Assembly (NCBI RefSeq): GCF_007994075.1 | Contig: NZ_VIWU01000001.1 | Location: forward strand, 2,232,001-2,296,000 | Reading direction: 5' to 3' | From: Pseudonocardia hierapolitana | GTDB taxonomy: Bacteria > Actinomycetota > Actinomycetes > Mycobacteriales > Pseudonocardiaceae | DNA length: 64,000 nucleotides | The notes under the pieces: generated by a model | Databases searched by the model: none | What the model saw: only the letters and a program-made list of their open reading frames with translations | Told to the model about the DNA's origin: nothing | In this document: positions 60,680 through 64,000 of the stretch, piece by piece | Layout of the letters: each line of letters begins with the position of its first letter | Numbering within the stretch: position 1 is the stretch's first letter | Made by a program: the position numbers and the translations under genes

Positions 60680-60968
60680 CGCCGGGTGACGGAAGGCATG
60701 CCAGAACTCGGGACGCTCCGTCAGGCCACCGTTGCTGTGCGCCGCGGCGCACCCCGACAGCACGGGTGCCGCAGATCCGTCTTGATCTTCCGGCTCCGGA
60801 ACGCTACCCGGCACTCGACCGGGTGTCACTGCTCCGTTCGACGAACACAACGGCACGAAGACGATCACTTTGGGTGATCATGACTGGTCCGATTGGGCCA
60901 TTCGAGGACTTCTCCCGTGCCTGCGCCATTCGTTCTTGCATCGGCACATGCACCGGGCGCAGAAACGA
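60680..60968. other. Intergenic region with a gatcac/gtgatc palindrome
   Basis: This gap separates moeZ from the Ser/Asp gene. It contains a six-base inverted repeat gatcac-tttgg-gtgatc (60863-60879) followed by tgatca (60875-60880) and a moderately AT-rich stretch to 60955. It must carry the promoter for the Ser/Asp gene; I can see no clear -35/-10 pair. No convincing gene is present. Confidence 0.4.
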
Positions 60969-61010
60969 CGACGGCGCCCCTCCGACCAGGTGCCGGACGG
61001 GGCGCCGTCG
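60969..61010. terminator. Hairpin after moeZ
   Basis: Arms 60969-60980 (cgacggcgcccc) and 60999-61010 are perfect 12-bp complements; further pairing (tccg/cgga) extends the stem with a one-base bulge. It starts 19 bases after the moeZ stop on the minus strand and has no T-run. The core equals that of the hairpin at 3941-3977. Confidence 0.65.
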
Positions 61011-61029
61011 CGCGGGCCCGAGGTTGCGC

Positions 61030-62202
61030 TCAGTACACGGGCTGGGAGGGGTCGACCTGCTTGATCCAGGCCAGCACGCCGCCGCCGACGTGCACGGCGT
61101 CCTTGAAGCCTGCGCGGTGCAGCACCGCAAGGGCCTCTGCCGAACGCACCCCTGACTTGCAGTGCAGCACGACGGGCTTGTCCTGTGGGATCTCGGCGAG
61201 GGCCTCGCCGGACAGGATGCGGTCCTTCGGGATCAGCGTCGCGCCCGGGATGCTGACGATCTCGTACTCGTTCTGCTCGCGGACGTCGATCAGCGCGAAG
61301 TCCTTGCCCGCGTCGATCATCTCCTTGAGCTCGAGCGCCGTGATCGTGCTCCCGACGGCCGCCTGCTGCGCGTCCTCGGACACCACACCGCAGAACGCCT
61401 CGTAGTCGATGAGCTCGGTGATCTTCGGCGTGTTGGGGTCCTTGCGGATCTTGATCGTGCGGTAGCTCATCTCGAGGGCGTCGTACACCATCAGCCTGCC
61501 CAGGAGCGGCTCACCGATGCCGGTGATCAGCTTGATGGCCTCGTTGACCATGATCGAGCCGATCGACGCGCACAGCACGCCCAGCACGCCACCCTCGGCG
61601 CAGGACGGAACCATCCCGGGCGGCGGCGGCTCGGGGTAGAGGTCGCGGTAGTTGAGGCCCTTGCCGTTCGGGGCGTCCTCCCAGAACACCGACGCCTGGC
61701 CCTCGAACCGGAAGATCGAGCCCCACACGTACGGCTTGCCGAGCAGGACCGCCGCGTCGTTCACCAGGTAGCGCGTGGCGAAGTTGTCGGTGCCGTCGAG
61801 GATGAGGTCGTAGTCGCGGAAGACGTCGAGGACGTTCGAGGAGTCGAGCCGCGTCTCGTGCAGCCGGACCTCGACGAACGGGTTGATCTCCTTGATGGAG
61901 TCGCGCGCCGATTCCGCCTTCGACCGGCCGACGTCGGACTGCCCGTGGATGATCTGCCGCTGCAGGTTGGACTCGTCGACCACGTCGAACTCGACGATGC
62001 CGAGCGTGCCGACGCCCGCGGCGGCGAGGTAGAGCAGCGCCGGGCTCCCGAGCCCGCCCGCGCCGACCACCAGCACCTTCGCGTTCTTCAGCCGCTTCTG
62101 CCCCGCCATGCCGACGTCCGGGATGATGAGGTGGCGGCTGTAGCGCTCGACCTCCTCCTTGGACAGCTCGGCGGCCGGCTCCACGAGCGGCGGTAGCGCC
62201 AT
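61030..62202 (-). CDS. moeZ: MoeZ: adenylyltransferase/sulfurtransferase
   Basis: The 390-residue protein joins an E1-like MoeB domain (VLVVGAGGLGSPALLYLAAAG; catalytic Asp in LDGTDNFATRYLVND) to a C-terminal rhodanese domain whose active-site loop is HCKSGVRS. MoeZ adenylates and then sulfurylates small sulfur carriers (MoaD, CysO, ThiS types), supporting molybdenum-cofactor, cysteine and thiamine/2-thioribothymidine chemistry. It links to the molybdoenzyme NasA in this window. ATG 62202 has GAGGAG upstream. It matches the Rv3206c position. Confidence 0.94.
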   Translation of the reverse strand: MALPPLVEPAAELSKEEVERYSRHLIIPDVGMAGQKRLKNAKVLVVGAGGLGSPALLYLAAAGVGTLGIVEFDVVDESNLQRQIIHGQSDVGRSKAESARDSIKEINPFVEVRLHETRLDSSNVLDVFRDYDLILDGTDNFATRYLVNDAAVLLGKPYVWGSIFRFEGQASVFWEDAPNGKGLNYRDLYPEPPPPGMVPSCAEGGVLGVLCASIGSIMVNEAIKLITGIGEPLLGRLMVYDALEMSYRTIKIRKDPNTPKITELIDYEAFCGVVSEDAQQAAVGSTITALELKEMIDAGKDFALIDVREQNEYEIVSIPGATLIPKDRILSGEALAEIPQDKPVVLHCKSGVRSAEALAVLHRAGFKDAVHVGGGVLAWIKQVDPSQPVY

Positions 62203-62252
62203 GATCAAGCTCCTCGCATCGACGTACTGACTCCGTGTGCGCAACGTCGTGG

Positions 62253-63278
62253 TCACCCGGGTTCTTCCCAGGTCCCCGCGTCGACCGCATCCCACATGCC
62301 CGCGACGGCGCGCGCCACCGTCTCGGGCGCCTCGAGCTGAGCGACGTGGCCCACACCGGGCAGCACCAGCAGCCGGGAGTGCCGCAGCGCCGCCGCGGTG
62401 CGTCCGGCCAGGCGCGGCGCGACGAGCCGGTCGCGTTCGCCCCAGACCACCAGGGTAGGCGCCTGTACGCGGGCCGCCACCGACCAGAGCGACTCCCCGC
62501 GCAACCAGCCCGCGACCATCGCCTTCCCGGTGCGCTCGGCGGCCTCCTGTGCCCATGCCAGGCGGGCCCGCGCCGCGAGCTCGGCGGCGGCCTCGGCCAT
62601 CCGGTGCTCCGCGGCGATCGTCGGATCGCCGAAGCAGAGCCGCACGATCTGCTCGGCGCGCGTGCGCGGGTCCATCGCGGCGAGCTCGGCACGGGCCCGC
62701 TTCCCGATCAGGGGCAACAGCGCGAGCAGCAGCCTCGGGTCGGACACGCGGCGCGGGTCCGGGCGCAGGTCGGGCATCGCGGGCGACACCAACGTGAGCG
62801 TGCGCACCAGCTCGGGCCTGCGGGCGGCCACGGTCAGCGCAACGGCCCCACCGAACGAGTTCCCCAGCAGGTGCACCGGACGGCCGCGACCGGCGAGGAA
62901 GCACAGCAGGGCGTCGGCGTGCCCGGCGGGCGTGTAGTCCTGCGACGCGAGCGGCCGGGAGAGGCCGAACCCGGGCAGGTCGACCGCGGTGCCCGCGGCC
63001 CGGGTGGCGAGCAGCGCAGCGAGGTCCGTCCAGTTCGTGGCCGAGCCGGACAGGCCGTGGACGTAGACGGCCGGGGTGTCCTGCGGGCCGGGCGTCTCGC
63101 GCACGTGCAGCGTGACGCCGCCGGAGGTCACCTCGCCACCCGGCCACGCGGCACGGTGCGGATCGTGGGCCGGGAGCGTCGCCGGGTCCGCCAGTGGCGG
63201 CGGGCCCGCCGGCACCGACTGAGGCCTTCGTGCACGCGTCAGCAGCGGTCGGACGAACGGCAGCGCGACGGTACTCAC
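62253..63278 (-). CDS. Alpha/beta hydrolase
   Basis: The 341-residue hydrolase has an oxyanion HGLSGSATNW, nucleophile GNSFGG, acid in VVWGERDRLV and His in LPGVGHVAQLE. The first 50 residues contain a basic/proline-rich segment (RARRPQSVPAGPPPLADP), perhaps a membrane-proximal tail. GTG 63278 has a CATCCT -10 box six bases upstream (63285-63290), supporting a leaderless start; no ribosome-binding site at usable spacing exists. It ends 50 bases before moeZ. Substrate unknown. Confidence 0.83.
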   Translation of the reverse strand: MSTVALPFVRPLLTRARRPQSVPAGPPPLADPATLPAHDPHRAAWPGGEVTSGGVTLHVRETPGPQDTPAVYVHGLSGSATNWTDLAALLATRAAGTAVDLPGFGLSRPLASQDYTPAGHADALLCFLAGRGRPVHLLGNSFGGAVALTVAARRPELVRTLTLVSPAMPDLRPDPRRVSDPRLLLALLPLIGKRARAELAAMDPRTRAEQIVRLCFGDPTIAAEHRMAEAAAELAARARLAWAQEAAERTGKAMVAGWLRGESLWSVAARVQAPTLVVWGERDRLVAPRLAGRTAAALRHSRLLVLPGVGHVAQLEAPETVARAVAGMWDAVDAGTWEEPG

Positions 63279-63394
63279 CCTCCGAGGATGACCCGGCCGC
63301 GCCGCGCCGGCCACCCGCCGTGACGGGACTCGCGCCTGTGGGGGACGTCATCGCCGCCGGTCACGGCCGTTGTACCGCTGAGAGGAGGCGGACA

Positions 63395-64000
63395 TTGGCC
63401 GGGGCGAGCCAGCTGGAGAGCGGGGCCGCAGCTCTGACGGGCACGGCAGCACTGGTGGTGCTCGCGTACCGGCTGGGCAGCGGGCAACCGGCCGCGGTGG
63501 CCCTCGGCGCCGCGTTCGCGGTGCTCCTCGTCGCGGTGCCCGCCGCCCTGCGCCTGGCCACCGGGCTGCCGCGCCTGGTCGGCACGGAACGCGCGAACCG
63601 GCTCGGGGTCCTGGTCTCCGGCCCCGACGCGTTCGCGGCAGCGCGGCAGATCCGCACCGTCGTCATCGCGGGAAGCGACTTGGTCACCGGGGGCGAGCTG
63701 GGGGTGCACGCCGTGCACGCCGTCGACGGCGCATCGCACGCCGACGTGCTGCGCATCGCCGGTGCCGTGGCCCGGGAGTCCGGCCGGCCGGTCGATCGGG
63801 CGATCGCCGCGGCGACACCGCGGCTGCCCGGCGTCTCCGACTTCGACCCGGTGGCGGATCTGGGCGCGCGCGGCGTCGTGGCCGAGGTCGTCGGCGCCTC
63901 CGGCGAGGAGCAGCGCGTGATCGCCCACGCCGTGCTCGTCGGCGACGCGGAGCTCCTCGCCGCGCACGACATCGACCTGCCCGCCGTACCCGCGACGGCC
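63395..64000 (+). CDS. P-type-ATPase-like protein lacking the phosphorylation site, N-terminal part
   Basis: An open frame without stop runs to the window edge (202 codons). TTG 63395 has AGGAGG exactly six bases upstream. The protein starts with two membrane helices (AALTGTAALVVLAYRL; ALGAAFAVLLVAVPAALRLA) that align with the last helices before the P-domain of P1B-type ATPases. Continuing, RANRLGVLVSGPDAFAAAR and the segment AGAVARESGRPVDRAIAAA match the region around the phosphorylation site and the HP-type N-domain motif (SEHPLxxAI). Where DKTGTLT should be, IAGSDLVTGG stands: Asp, Lys and the second Thr are lost, and the CPC ion motif reads VPA. It is therefore a pseudoenzyme or a decayed copy; the remainder lies outside the window. 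Confidence 0.6.
   Translation, partial: MAGASQLESGAAALTGTAALVVLAYRLGSGQPAAVALGAAFAVLLVAVPAALRLATGLPRLVGTERANRLGVLVSGPDAFAAARQIRTVVIAGSDLVTGGELGVHAVHAVDGASHADVLRIAGAVARESGRPVDRAIAAATPRLPGVSDFDPVADLGARGVVAEVVGASGEEQRVIAHAVLVGDAELLAAHDIDLPAVPATA

Noticed and set aside
1..64000. tRNA, rRNA or known small RNA genes, insertion sequences, prophage
   Set aside because: I found no cloverleaf with the GTTCRANNC T-loop, no rRNA-like stretch, and no transposase or integrase among the real genes. Reading by eye could miss an unusual small RNA.

Overview
The window is very GC-rich, has actinobacterial ribosome-binding sites, many GTG and a few TTG starts, and a gene order that I recognise as the Mycobacterium tuberculosis Rv3195-Rv3206c neighbourhood: DUF2342 metalloprotease, ThiF-like protein, ABC1 kinase, whiB7, uvrD2, mycoredoxin, nudC, K+ channel, adnB/adnA, lipV-like hydrolase, alkyltransferase-like protein, TIGR02569 protein, moeZ. 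With xylose isomerase, nitrate assimilation and the repeat types seen here, a filamentous member of the Pseudonocardiales (Pseudonocardia-like) is the best guess. That assignment comes from remembered gene order and protein resemblance; no search was run.

Layout. 1-9 kb: backbone genes, including whiB7 with a long leader (57-codon upstream ORF plus intrinsic terminator). 9-30 kb: a first accessory block. It holds an M16 peptidase pair, an aldoxime dehydratase-nitrilase operon with a divergent AraC regulator, proA, a MetE-like protein, an MFS pump, a class F sortase next to a DUF4142 lipoprotein, an aldehyde dehydrogenase, exonuclease III, a xylAB-ROK operon, an SDR protein lacking its catalytic pair, and a DUF5666 protein divergent from a two-component system. 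30-44 kb: backbone again (K+ channel, AdnB, AdnA, LipV, ATL), with extra genes between and a GH16 lipoprotein inserted between adnA and adnB. 44-56 kb: a second accessory block for nitrate assimilation (narK-nasA; nasC-nirB-nirD-nnaR-cbiX), split by an HxlR/MFS efflux pair. 56-64 kb: TIGR02569 protein, a 1240-residue acidic Ser/Asp-repeat membrane protein, moeZ, an alpha/beta hydrolase, and the start of a P-type-ATPase-like protein that lacks the catalytic aspartate.

How it works together. Nitrate would enter through NarK, be reduced by NasA (electrons through NasC) and then NirBD; NnaR and two GlnR-like boxes give nitrogen control, a CbiX-type chelatase may support siroheme supply, and MoeZ supplies sulfur for the molybdenum cofactor. 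XylA/XylB feed xylose to xylulose 5-phosphate under a ROK repressor with a visible operator. Aldoximes would be turned into nitriles and then acids by Oxd and nitrilase.

The least explained items are the giant Ser/Asp protein with regularly spaced hydrophobic islands, the P-type ATPase-like pseudoenzyme at the right edge, a 22-bp-period intergenic repeat family at four loci, several long perfect hairpins (one carrying two head-to-head DnaA-box-like 9-mers), and many promoters whose -10 box sits 6-7 bases before the start codon (leaderless mRNAs).
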